Shown: piece after piece, positions 52,654 through 60,838 of the stretch
How the letters are laid out: the number at the start of each line of letters is the position of its first letter
Position numbering within the stretch: the stretch's first letter is position 1
Assembly (NCBI GenBank): GCA_964522165.1
Contig: CAZFVV010000012.1
Span: 8,689-72,688, forward strand
Direction: 5' to 3'
DNA length: 64,000 nt
Source: JABWBP01 sp964522165
GTDB lineage: Bacteria; Calditrichota; Calditrichia; RBG-13-44-9; J075
The notes under the pieces: model-generated
What the model was told of the DNA's origin: nothing
Database searches by the model: none
Seen by the model: only the letters and a program-made list of their open reading frames with translations
Translations under genes and position numbers: made by a program

Positions 52654-55077
52654 ATGATGCTAAAAACCGACGTTTTCATCCTCACCGGGGAGTGGCAGGA
52701 CCTCCCGCGCAGCCGCGAGCATCCCCAGGGTCTCCACCTGCTGCGCTATTACGGCGTCTCGAAGGAACATGGTCGGGTGGAGATCGTCATCGACCGCCAG
52801 AAACCGCTGTTTTTCGTTCCCCGCGCCGCGGTTCTGCCGCCGGGCGTGCGCCCGTCGGAGCGAAGAGCGGTGGCATTGCGCAACTTTGCCGGGGAGGAGG
52901 TGGACGCGCTCTATTTTCCCACCCAGAAGGCCCTGCGCGCCGCGGCCAAAACCCTCTCCGAAGGAGTCCTCGACAAGACGCGCAACGTTCCCACCTACGA
53001 GGCGGACCTGAAGCCGGAGCGCCGCTATTTGATGGAGCGCTTCATCAACGCCCAGGCCACGGTGCAGGGGGAAGCCCGGCAAAGCGGGCGGCTGACTACC
53101 TTCCGCAATCCCCGGCTCACCCCCTGTGAAGTAACCCCGGAATTCACCATTCTCTCCTTTGATATCGAAACCGGGGTGGAGAGCGACCGATTGTATTCCA
53201 TCGCGGTTCACTTAACCGGAAAGAATGTAGAAGAGCAGCAGCGCGTGTTTATGCTCGGCGAATCCCCGGGCGCCGCGGCGGAATTCATCTCCTTTCATCC
53301 TACGGAACAAAAGATGCTGGAAGCGTTCCTGCGCTGGTTTCAGGAGGCGGACCCGGACATTCTCATCGGCTGGAACGTGATCGGCTTCGACCTCGCCTTC
53401 CTGGAGCGCAAGAGCCGGGAATGGGGAATGCCCTTTCCCCTGGCGCGCAACGAACGCCCCATCACCCTGGCGAAACGGGAGCGCGTCGGCTACGTGGCGG
53501 AGATTTCCGGGCGGGTGGTGATCGACGTCTCTCAAACCCTGCGAATGTCCTTTTACAGCTTCGAAGATTACCGGCTGGAGACCGTGGCGCAAGCGCTTTT
53601 AGGCCGCGGAAAGACTATCTCCTCGGAAGATGAAAAGATCGCCGAAATCGAGCGCCTGTTCCGGGAGGACAAAGCGGAATTGGCGCGCTATAACTTGCAG
53701 GACTGTTTGCTGGTGAGCGAAATTGTCCGCAAGACCGGCCTGCTGGAGCTGATGGTGCGACGCTCGCAGATTTCCGGTTTGCTGCTCAACCAGGTGGGCA
53801 TGTCCGTGGCCGCGTTCGACCACTATATGCTGCCGCGCCTGCACCGCAAGGGGTTTGTGGCGCCCAACGCCGATGACATCACCGGGCTGGAGCACGCCGC
53901 CGGCGGCTACGTGATGGAACCGGTTCCGGGAATTTACCAGCACGTGGCGGTGCTGGATTTCAAGAGCCTCTACCCCTCCATCATCCAGTCATTCAAAATC
54001 GATCCGCTCTCGCGCCTGCGGGCGGATATCGATCCCCTTACCACGCCCAACGGTTACCGCTTCTCCGCCGGCGAGCACATTTTGCCGGAATTCATCGACC
54101 GGCTGATGATGCAGCGCGCCGAAGCCCGCCGCGCGGGGGACGCGCATCTCTCCCAGGCCATCAAAATCCTGATGAACAGTTTTTACGGGGTGATGGGGTC
54201 CTTCGGCTGCCGGTTCTACCACCCGGATTTGCCCTCGGCCATTACCGGCACCGGGCAGTGGCTGCTAAAGGGGTGCAAAGCGTTTTTGGAGGCGCAGGGC
54301 TACCCGGTGTTGTATGGGGACACCGATTCCGTGTTCGTGCAGTTGAAAATGAACGAAGAAGCAAAATCCCCCGAAGGGACAACCCCCGGGGAAGCAAACC
54401 GCAATCACCAGGGGAGCCAACTGCAAGCGGACGTTGAATGGGCGGAGGAAAAAGGGCGAGAGCTGGCGGCGTTATTGAACCGCTACTGGCGGGAGGAATT
54501 GCAAAAAATGGGAGTGGTTTCGTACCTGGAGATGGAATTCGAGAAATATTACCACAAATTCGTGCTGCCGATCGGGCGGGCGACCGGCGGCGGGGCGCGC
54601 AAACGCTACGCCGGGCTGCTGCTGGCGGGCGGGAAACCGGTTTTGGAATTCGTGGGGATGGAATTCGTGCGCTCCGATTGGACCCCCCTGGCAAAACAAT
54701 TTCAGCATGAATTGTACTGGCGGGTGCTCAACGGCCTGGAATACCGCAACTGGATTCGCGGCCTGACCGATTCCCTGCTGGCCGGGCGGCTGGATGAGCA
54801 GTTGGTCTATCGCAAGCGCCTGCGCAAGGACGCCGATGAATACACCAAGAACATCTCTCCCCAGGTGCGCGCCGCGCGGATGATGAAGAAGCCCGGGCGG
54901 GAAGTGCGCTACTTAGTCACCCGGGACGGCCCGGTTCCCATCGAGCGCCATCCCCGCAACATCGACTATTCGCATTACATCGAAAGACAGCTTCGCCCGA
55001 TTGCGGATTCCCTGTTAGGGCTGTTAGGAATATCCTTCCGGGAACTGATCCGCCCGACGCAGTTGGAACTGTTTTGA
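52654..55077 (+). CDS. polB: DNA polymerase II (family B)
   Basis: 807 residues, close to E. coli Pol II. Exonuclease motifs: SFDIETG (ExoI), NVIGFDLAFL (ExoII) and YNLQDCLL (ExoIII). Polymerase motifs: DFKSLYPSII (A), ILMNSFYGVMG (B) and YGDTDSVF (C). All catalytic aspartates are present, so proofreading and synthesis are expected. A ~25-residue insertion (around EAKSPEGTTPGEANRNHQG) follows motif C. Pol II restarts and repairs damaged forks and is damage-inducible in enterobacteria; no LexA-type site was recognised. Either of two adjacent ATGs (52654 or 52657) may be used. Confidence 0.95.
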   Translation: MMLKTDVFILTGEWQDLPRSREHPQGLHLLRYYGVSKEHGRVEIVIDRQKPLFFVPRAAVLPPGVRPSERRAVALRNFAGEEVDALYFPTQKALRAAAKTLSEGVLDKTRNVPTYEADLKPERRYLMERFINAQATVQGEARQSGRLTTFRNPRLTPCEVTPEFTILSFDIETGVESDRLYSIAVHLTGKNVEEQQRVFMLGESPGAAAEFISFHPTEQKMLEAFLRWFQEADPDILIGWNVIGFDLAFLERKSREWGMPFPLARNERPITLAKRERVGYVAEISGRVVIDVSQTLRMSFYSFEDYRLETVAQALLGRGKTISSEDEKIAEIERLFREDKAELARYNLQDCLLVSEIVRKTGLLELMVRRSQISGLLLNQVGMSVAAFDHYMLPRLHRKGFVAPNADDITGLEHAAGGYVMEPVPGIYQHVAVLDFKSLYPSIIQSFKIDPLSRLRADIDPLTTPNGYRFSAGEHILPEFIDRLMMQRAEARRAGDAHLSQAIKILMNSFYGVMGSFGCRFYHPDLPSAITGTGQWLLKGCKAFLEAQGYPVLYGDTDSVFVQLKMNEEAKSPEGTTPGEANRNHQGSQLQADVEWAEEKGRELAALLNRYWREELQKMGVVSYLEMEFEKYYHKFVLPIGRATGGGARKRYAGLLLAGGKPVLEFVGMEFVRSDWTPLAKQFQHELYWRVLNGLEYRNWIRGLTDSLLAGRLDEQLVYRKRLRKDADEYTKNISPQVRAARMMKKPGREVRYLVTRDGPVPIERHPRNIDYSHYIERQLRPIADSLLGLLGISFRELIRPTQLELF

Positions 55078-55090
55078 ATTCGAGAAGCGC

Positions 55091-55157
55091 TGTTCGGGTG
55101 CTTTTGTGGTATCGTCGCTGCGCTCCGGAACACTAAAACACTATAACACCAGAACAC
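55091..55157. repeat. GTGTT/AACAC palindromic element
   Basis: The left TGTTCGGGTGCTTTTGTG and right AACACTAAAACACTATAACAC parts are inverted relatives; same family as 23457, 33447, 61798 and 62527. Confidence 0.55.
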
Positions 55158-55160
55158 CCT

Positions 55161-55547
55161 TTACTTCGAGACCAGCACGCTCTCCTGCAAGGTATCCCCT
55201 AACATTTTGAAGAACCGGTCGGCGTCTTTGTAATCCTCTTTTTCAATCGTCGCCAGCAAATCCGGGTTGTTCAGGAATTGCGAGGCCAGGTAAGCTTTGT
55301 AACGGATGTTCCGGGTTTCGCCTTCCTTTACCAGGCGAGTGATTTGCTTTTTCAGTTTTGCCACGTCCTCCTGGGGATAAAAAAGCATGAATTTGAGGGA
55401 ATGGAAGATCGCCGATTCCACCATCCCGGCGTTGCCGGATTTGAGCGCTTTTTCATAATTTTTGGGCGCGTTCTTCAGGTTTTCCGCGCTTTGCGCCGCC
55501 AGCCCAACACTCAGCAGCGCGACGAAGAGTAACGATAAGGTTTTCAT
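55161..55547 (-). CDS. Small exported helical protein of unknown function
   Basis: 128 residues from the ATG at 55547, chosen because GGAGGA lies upstream and the signal peptide (MKTLSLLFVALLSVGLAAQ) begins there; the longer open frame upstream is coded by repeat DNA. The mature part is helical and charged (NAPKNYEKALKSGNAGMVESAIFHSLKF as two segments), similar in feel to tetratricopeptide- or HEAT-like stress proteins, but I cannot name a family. It converges with polB. Confidence 0.6.
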   Translation of the reverse strand: MKTLSLLFVALLSVGLAAQSAENLKNAPKNYEKALKSGNAGMVESAIFHSLKFMLFYPQEDVAKLKKQITRLVKEGETRNIRYKAYLASQFLNNPDLLATIEKEDYKDADRFFKMLGDTLQESVLVSK

Positions 55548-55595
55548 GGCATCCTCCTGCGGGATTGAAGATTGAACATTGAAGATTGGTTCCTG

Positions 55596-55637
55596 TTTCC
55601 TGCCTCTTGTTTCCTGTCTCTTGTTTCCTGCCTCTTG
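55596..55637. repeat. Three tandem copies of TTTCCTGYCTCTTG
   Basis: Exact 14-base units at 55596, 55610 and 55624, differing at one base. Next to them is TTGAAGATTGAACATTGAAG, whose inverse recurs around 60645-60670. The remainder of the 470-base gap to the next gene holds a MITE-like copy. Confidence 0.75.
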
Positions 55638-55835
55638 TTTCTCATCCGCTTGAAGTTTACGGGGGGGATATATCAAAGATGTCATGCGCGGGTAAAGGGT
55701 TGTCAAAAGATGTCACCGCCGGGCTGCTTCAAAAAACCTGATTCAAAAATCGTGATGCCGGAAGGATAAGCCCCGGCGGGGGGCGCTATCTTTAGCCCTT
55801 ACCCAATCCGGCCGAGGGGGAAGGGGTGGAGTAAT

Positions 55836-56005
55836 AATGCCAATTAAGGGTTGGAAGCACGGTATAGGACTTATCGTAAAATCAGTTTATGACATCCCCC
55901 CTGTCCCCCCTTCAAAGGGGGGAACTACCTATTTGCCCTTGATTTCCCCCCCTTTGATGGGGGAAAGGGGGGGATGTTAAGCACCGCTGCACCTCCGAAT
56001 CCAAT
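55836..56005. mobile_element. MITE-like element, copy 2 (right end lost)
   Basis: The first ~85 bases match copy 1 at 33499 almost base for base (AATGCCAATTAAGGGTTG, then GCACGGTATAGGACTTATCG). The central hairpin is longer and different, and the match resumes at GGGGGGATGTTAAGCA and ends at CGAATCCAAT. The right terminal repeat is missing, and the next gene starts 13 bases on. Confidence 0.65.
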
Positions 56006-56017
56006 GATCGGTTGCAA

Positions 56018-57661
56018 ATGAATTTCCACCGGGTCCTTCAAAATTTGGGTTTTTCCCCAGCACCCCTGCTCGCGGCATCCTGGTTTTGCTTTACGCTGCT
56101 GGCCTGGTGCGTTTCGCTGCCCGCCCAGCCGGAGGTTCGCATTGTCGGGGTCGGCGATTCCCTGGTGGACAGGCCGGGAATCCGGGTAAACGCGAACGAG
56201 GATATTTACGGGACCCTGGCGTTTTCTGCATCGGATACCGCGGCAATTCTGCTTCGACTCGCCTGGCGGCGGCAGGGCGAGGATACCTGGTGGATTCACC
56301 CCCAGAGCCTGAACTTCTCTCCCCTACCCCCAAAAACAACCCAATGGAAATTCAACGGGGTTGCCCTGGGCAGCGATTTCGACGCGAACAAAACCCTGGA
56401 ACTGCTCGCCTTCGCAACCGGAAAAGAACGCCCCGCCCCGGAGGGCGTCATCGATTACTACTCCCTGCTGCACCTCAGCAAGGCGGTTTCCAACCCGGTG
56501 CTATTGCAGCGTAACCCCAAAACCCCTTCCCTGCTGCTCATCATTCCCCGCGTCCGCATCGAGGCCATTGACGGGCAGGCCATCCGCCCCGCCGCCCGCC
56601 ACGAGGCCGGTTTGCAGGCGCTGCTCACCGGGGAAGTGCGCAAGCCCTCTCCCGGCCTGCTGCGGGTGGTGGTGCAGCCGCTCAGCCGGCAGGAGCACTG
56701 GGTCAGCGAAGACGAACCGCTGGTGCGGGATGGCCGCTGGAGCGCGAAAGTGGATTTCGGCGCCAGAGATTTCGAAACCGAGAGCGAATTCATCCTCTTT
56801 GCCGTGATTGCCCGGGAAGAATTGCCCCGGGGACGGGCTATCTCTCTCCCGGAGTGGCGTGCCTACCTGCAAACCCGGGTCATTGCGGCTACCCCGGCCA
56901 TCCGGGTCTCCCGGGTCGAAACGCCGATGGCAAAAAACGCCTTAGAGGTTAAAATTCTCTCCATCAATGACAATTTAGTGGACGGCAAGCTGCGCTGGCG
57001 GGTCAATCCCCGCAGCGGGGTGAAGGGAACCTTGCAGGGGCGCCCTTTAGGAAAAGACGAAGCGGTGTGGCTGCTGGCCACGGATGATTTTGCCGACCGT
57101 CCCTGGCGGGTGCTGGGGAAAGCCTCCCTGAAAAGCGAACGCTATTGGGAACTGTCGCCCCGCTTGTTAGGCGTTACCGGCGATTATTTGAAGCTGTTAG
57201 CCGTGGTCGCGGCCAGCGCCGGGCAATCCCTGAATCCCCAGGAAATTGAGGAGAACGTCGCATTTTCTCCCCCGGTTCACCTGGTGCTTTCCGATGAACC
57301 CCCGCTGCGGGTGGCCATCGAAGCAATCGACCGCCAGAAAGCGGCGCCCGGCCGGGAGCTCCAGGTGTACCGCATCTCCGGGATCGAAGGGAGCATTTCC
57401 GGCCGCCCCCCGGAGGCGGATGACAAGGTGTGGATCTTAAAAATGCGCCCCCGGGAGGATGATTCCTGGGAGCTGTTAGGCCAGGCGGCGTTGAAGAACA
57501 AACACAGTTGGGCGCTGCCGCCCCTGGCGCTGGGGAATTCCGGGGAGCAGTTGATCTTAATTGCGGTGCTCTCCAAAATCAAAATTGAGGATTTGGCGCT
57601 GCAAGAACAGCAAAGCGTGCGCGCCGCCTCGGAGCGGGTGCACGTGCGGCTCACAGAATAA
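56018..57661 (+). CDS. Exported protein with four copies of a beta-rich domain (unknown family)
   Basis: 547 residues with a hydrophobic export signal (LLAASWFCFTLLAWCVSLPA). Four domains of ~120 residues follow at ~39-175, 176-300, 306-425 and 428-547. Each starts with a V/L-R/E-I/V-x-I-strand (VRIVGVGDSL, VRIEAIDGQ, LEVKILSIND, LRVAIEAIDRQ). Each continues with G-x-V/I-x-G near its middle, a VWLL/VWIL-type strand, W-x-V/L-L-G-x-A and a W-x-L/x strand, and ends with S-P/S-V-x-L/V. No enzyme motif is visible. The next gene carries related repeats. I do not know the family; periplasmic or surface binding is only an inference. ATG 56018 has no clear ribosome site. Confidence 0.7.
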   Translation: MNFHRVLQNLGFSPAPLLAASWFCFTLLAWCVSLPAQPEVRIVGVGDSLVDRPGIRVNANEDIYGTLAFSASDTAAILLRLAWRRQGEDTWWIHPQSLNFSPLPPKTTQWKFNGVALGSDFDANKTLELLAFATGKERPAPEGVIDYYSLLHLSKAVSNPVLLQRNPKTPSLLLIIPRVRIEAIDGQAIRPAARHEAGLQALLTGEVRKPSPGLLRVVVQPLSRQEHWVSEDEPLVRDGRWSAKVDFGARDFETESEFILFAVIAREELPRGRAISLPEWRAYLQTRVIAATPAIRVSRVETPMAKNALEVKILSINDNLVDGKLRWRVNPRSGVKGTLQGRPLGKDEAVWLLATDDFADRPWRVLGKASLKSERYWELSPRLLGVTGDYLKLLAVVAASAGQSLNPQEIEENVAFSPPVHLVLSDEPPLRVAIEAIDRQKAAPGRELQVYRISGIEGSISGRPPEADDKVWILKMRPREDDSWELLGQAALKNKHSWALPPLALGNSGEQLILIAVLSKIKIEDLALQEQQSVRAASERVHVRLTE

Positions 57662-57662
57662 C

Positions 57663-57761
57663 GGCGCAGAGCGCAAAGTGCATGGTAAATAGAGCATAGC
57701 GTTTTATAGTCTCTGCTCCATGCGCCATGCACTCTGCTCTATGCACTCTGCGCTATGCGCC
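57663..57761. repeat. GGCGCAGAGCGC...GCGCTATGCGCC palindromic element
   Basis: 21-base inverted arms (57663-57683 and 57741-57761) with three differences, starting two bases after a stop codon. Internal CTCTGCTCTATGCACTC copies add smaller hairpins. Confidence 0.7.
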
Positions 57762-57783
57762 CTGATTATGGGGGTTTTCATCT

Positions 57784-60498
57784 ATGAGAGATAGATTCAT
57801 TTGGCCAATCGCGTTGATAGCCGCCTTCAGCCTTGCGGGGCTGTGCCAGGAAGAAACGCTCCCGGCGGGGGAGTTTTCCGGGGAATCTTCCCAGGCGCAA
57901 CCGCTCCCGCGCGGCGAAGCGGAGAATATTTCCGTGGCGATCCGCTGGGTGGCCGGCGAGTACCTCAGCCCGGAAAGCGAGCGGATCGACCGCAATTACC
58001 TCGCTGTCGAATCGTTCGATGAAGCCGCCGGGGAGGACGTGCGCGTTGAAGTATGGGGGCTGGCGGACTGGGATATTCTCCCCCTGCCCGGGGAGGAGGC
58101 GCAATCCAACCTCTCCATCCGGGTCTTCGTTCACGACCGCAGCGCCGGAAAGTGGTGGCCCTACGGGCCCGCGCAGCCGGAAGGCAACGGATCGTGGGTA
58201 ATTCATGGGGTGCGCTTCGGCGAGGGCGCTCACCAGGGGCAGCGTTTCACCCTGCGGGCCGCGGTGGTGAAGGACCTGCCCGGCCAGCGCCCGCTCAGCG
58301 CGGAGGAGTGGCAATCCCGCGCCGTGGCGGTCTCCGACCCGGTGTACCTCACCGTGCGGCGGCGCCTGATCCTCCCCTACCCCGCTTTGCCAGAGGTAAC
58401 CGAGCCGGCGATCTGGCTGTCCACCATCGACCACCTGACCGTGTCGCCCACCGAGCCGCTGGTGGTTGCGCCGGTCGCGGCGGCGGCGGGCACGTTCGAA
58501 TGGCCGGGCGGGGCGCTCAACCTCTCCGGTTCCGGCAATCACAGCGAGGCCGGAACCGCTCCCGCGGAAAAACCGCTGATCTACTTAGTCATCCGCTCCG
58601 CGGCCGCGGATCGCTGGCGAATCTTCGGGCCGGCGGTGTTGAACGGGGTGAAATGGGAAATCCGCGACGTGAACATCGCCGATCCCGGGGAACCGCAGTG
58701 GCTGCGCTTTCAAATGTCCGCCATTATCACCCGCCGGGCGCTCCCCGGTGGCTCTCTGCCATATCGCGACTGGTGGGAAGCGAAAATCAGCGCCAGCGAG
58801 GCCGTGGAAGTTTCCGTAAAACCCCACGCCCCGGTGATCGGCCTTCCCTCCCCGGAAATCCGGATGCACTTCATCCAGACCTTAGGGGATACCCTCTCCC
58901 TGCTGCCGGAGGCAAATGCTTTCGCCGGAGAGCCGCTGCCGATCGACAGCTTAGGGGAGGTGATCCAGATCGGCGGCGAAGTTACCCAACTGCCCCAGGG
59001 CGGTTCGGTGTGGGTGCTGGTGAATCCCATCGGCAGCCCGCTCTGGGAGGTTCACGGCCGGGCGATTGCGCTCCCGGACGGCGGGGAGTGGCGGCTGCCC
59101 TTCGTGGCCGGGGAACGCTTCCGGGAATTGAACGTTTCCCGCTTCCGCCTCACCGCGCTGGTGAGCACACAGAATCTTCAGCCGGGATTGATCGACTACG
59201 CGGCCTGGCGCGCCAACGCCCTGGCAATTTCCGACCCCGTGGTTGTGGAGGAGAAACATCCCCTTTACCGGGAACCTTCCCGGTTGATGCTGCGCATTAC
59301 CGAAGTTGGGGGAAAAAACGCCGGGAATCCCCACACCGAGGCGGATATTCGCGGCAACGCCGCGGTGGAGGGCGAAATCAACCGCTTGCCCGAAGGAGCG
59401 CTCATCTGGGTGGGGGTGCGCAGCAAGGGGGCGGAGAATTGGCACTTCAGCGGCCCGGCGTTTATCAACCAGCGGCGCTGGGACGTTCCCCGGGCCTATT
59501 TTCCGTTCGATTCCGGAAATTGGGAAGCGGGAGAAGCTCGGCGAGGGGAAAATCCGCAGGAAGCGTTCGCCAAAAGCGCCGTTTACGACCTGATCGCCAT
59601 TGCCGCGCGGGGAGATTTGCCGGCTGCGGCGCTGAGCGACCGGGAATTGCACTGGTACGCCCTGGCGACCTCCCCGGTGGTGCAGGTGCGCCCGGTTTCT
59701 CCATTATCCACTTCTATTATTGCAGGAGGATTCTCGAACTTGCTGTGGATCATCATTTTGCTGGCGCTATTCGCGGCCATGGAATATTACTTCAAAACCG
59801 TGTCGCAGGTCGCCGAAAAACTCGCCGAGGTGCTGGAGCAGCTCAGTCGCTACTTAGGGGCGCAGTTTGCGGAAATGCCCAAACCGCAGGTCATCCCTTC
59901 CACCTTCGGGGTGCTGATCTTAGCCCTGGGGATCTTTGCCATCGTGGGATACTTTCCCATTTATACCCACGTGCTGGAACGGGTTTTGAAATTATCCCCG
60001 GAAAAGAGCGAGAGCCTGGCGCTGCTACTGATCGTTTTCATCGGCCTGGCGGGGGTAATCATGCACCTCAGCGTGGAATTTATCAGCCACCGGGAAGGGC
60101 AGCTCATCAACCGGATTTTCGATTACTTTCTGAATTACGCCCTGCCGGTGACGGTGCTGCTGGTAACATTCTCGCTCTGGGGAGTGCAGGCGCTGCTCTA
60201 CCTGGAACTGTACCTGGCGCAGGTAGAACCGGGCAACATCCGCATTCCCGCGGCCATGGGCGCGGCGGCGTTTTTCATCGCCGGCATCGAAACCTTAGGA
60301 TTTTACTGGGCCGCCCGGTTAGGCAAGGACTTTCTCGGCTGGCTGCTCTTTCACCTGTTTCTTTTGGGGCCCCCGGCAGCGCTGGCGAAAATCTTCCGGG
60401 TAATTTGCACCCTCTTCCGGGCGTTCCCCCACCGGGGCGAAAAGCCCGCCGCGCAACCGGGAGAACCTTCCCCGGCCAATCCGGGAAAACCTGATTAA
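57784..60498 (+). CDS. Membrane protein with four extracytoplasmic beta-rich repeats and six helices (unknown family)
   Basis: 904 residues. After a signal segment, four domains at ~45-195, 210-355, 356-497 and 498-640 show the same plan as the upstream protein: VW-strand (VWVLVNPIGSP; IWVGVRSKG), W-x-V/F-x-G-x-A/P, a W strand, then A/x-I/V-x-R/x-L-P and S-D/S-P-V. Six hydrophobic helices fill ~648-870 (first SNLLWIIILLALFAAM, last FLGWLLFHLFLLGPPAAL), with a helical loop (VAEKLAEVLEQLSRYLG) after the first. The C-terminus is Pro-rich. The repeats should face the periplasm and the rest sit in the inner membrane. Unknown role; probable partner of both neighbours. An 813-residue frame in another phase is a GC shadow. 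Confidence 0.75.
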   Translation: MRDRFIWPIALIAAFSLAGLCQEETLPAGEFSGESSQAQPLPRGEAENISVAIRWVAGEYLSPESERIDRNYLAVESFDEAAGEDVRVEVWGLADWDILPLPGEEAQSNLSIRVFVHDRSAGKWWPYGPAQPEGNGSWVIHGVRFGEGAHQGQRFTLRAAVVKDLPGQRPLSAEEWQSRAVAVSDPVYLTVRRRLILPYPALPEVTEPAIWLSTIDHLTVSPTEPLVVAPVAAAAGTFEWPGGALNLSGSGNHSEAGTAPAEKPLIYLVIRSAAADRWRIFGPAVLNGVKWEIRDVNIADPGEPQWLRFQMSAIITRRALPGGSLPYRDWWEAKISASEAVEVSVKPHAPVIGLPSPEIRMHFIQTLGDTLSLLPEANAFAGEPLPIDSLGEVIQIGGEVTQLPQGGSVWVLVNPIGSPLWEVHGRAIALPDGGEWRLPFVAGERFRELNVSRFRLTALVSTQNLQPGLIDYAAWRANALAISDPVVVEEKHPLYREPSRLMLRITEVGGKNAGNPHTEADIRGNAAVEGEINRLPEGALIWVGVRSKGAENWHFSGPAFINQRRWDVPRAYFPFDSGNWEAGEARRGENPQEAFAKSAVYDLIAIAARGDLPAAALSDRELHWYALATSPVVQVRPVSPLSTSIIAGGFSNLLWIIILLALFAAMEYYFKTVSQVAEKLAEVLEQLSRYLGAQFAEMPKPQVIPSTFGVLILALGIFAIVGYFPIYTHVLERVLKLSPEKSESLALLLIVFIGLAGVIMHLSVEFISHREGQLINRIFDYFLNYALPVTVLLVTFSLWGVQALLYLELYLAQVEPGNIRIPAAMGAAAFFIAGIETLGFYWAARLGKDFLGWLLFHLFLLGPPAALAKIFRVICTLFRAFPHRGEKPAAQPGEPSPANPGKPD

Positions 60499-60525
60499 CT
60501 CGACGATGTTAAATTTCAAAAAATT

Positions 60526-60617
60526 TAGACAAGATGAACAGGATTGACTGGATTCTGTTCAAAAGAACGATCAAAAGTAAAATAAATAATCCTGTCTGAT
60601 CCTGTGAATCCTGTCAA
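60526..60617. repeat. ACAGGATT...AATCCTGT palindromic repeat
   Basis: Left arm GACAAGATGAACAGGATTGA (60528-60547) and right arm with AATCCTGTCTGATCCTGTGA (60588-60607) are inverted relatives. It resembles a repeat type seen in many uncultured bacterial genomes. The 340-base gap holds this, a short inverse of TTGAAGATTGAA and the assembly gap. Confidence 0.65.
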
Positions 60618-60712
60618 AAATCCTAATTGAACATTGTCAAATTAATCTTCAATTTTCAATCTTCAATGTTCACTCGAGGCGCTATGTCTTCTGTCAAAAA
60701 AACCCTTTTGAT

Positions 60713-60812
60713 NNNNNNNNNNNNNNNNNNNNNNNNNNNNNNNNNNNNNNNNNNNNNNNNNNNNNNNNNNNNNNNNNNNNNNNNNNNNNNNNNNNNNNNN
60801 NNNNNNNNNNNN
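60713..60812. other. 100-N assembly gap with 55-base duplicated flanks
   Basis: Bases 60658-60712 recur exactly at 60813-60867. Like the gap at 16840, it is probably an artefact; the gene starting at 60839 is duplicated at its 5' end only because of it. Confidence 0.9.
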
Positions 60813-60838
60813 AATCTTCAATGTTCACTCGAGGCGCT

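Noticed and set aside
55598..55706. N-terminal extension of the small exported protein (minus strand)
   Set aside because: It is encoded by tandem TTTCCTGYCTCTTG repeats; the inner ATG at 55547 has a ribosome site and signal peptide.
58053..60494. 813-codon open frame in another phase over the 57784-60498 gene
   Set aside because: Its translation is rich in Arg, Gly, Ala and Pro with no domain or membrane pattern, as expected of a GC-rich shadow, while the 57784 frame shows a signal, repeats and six helices.
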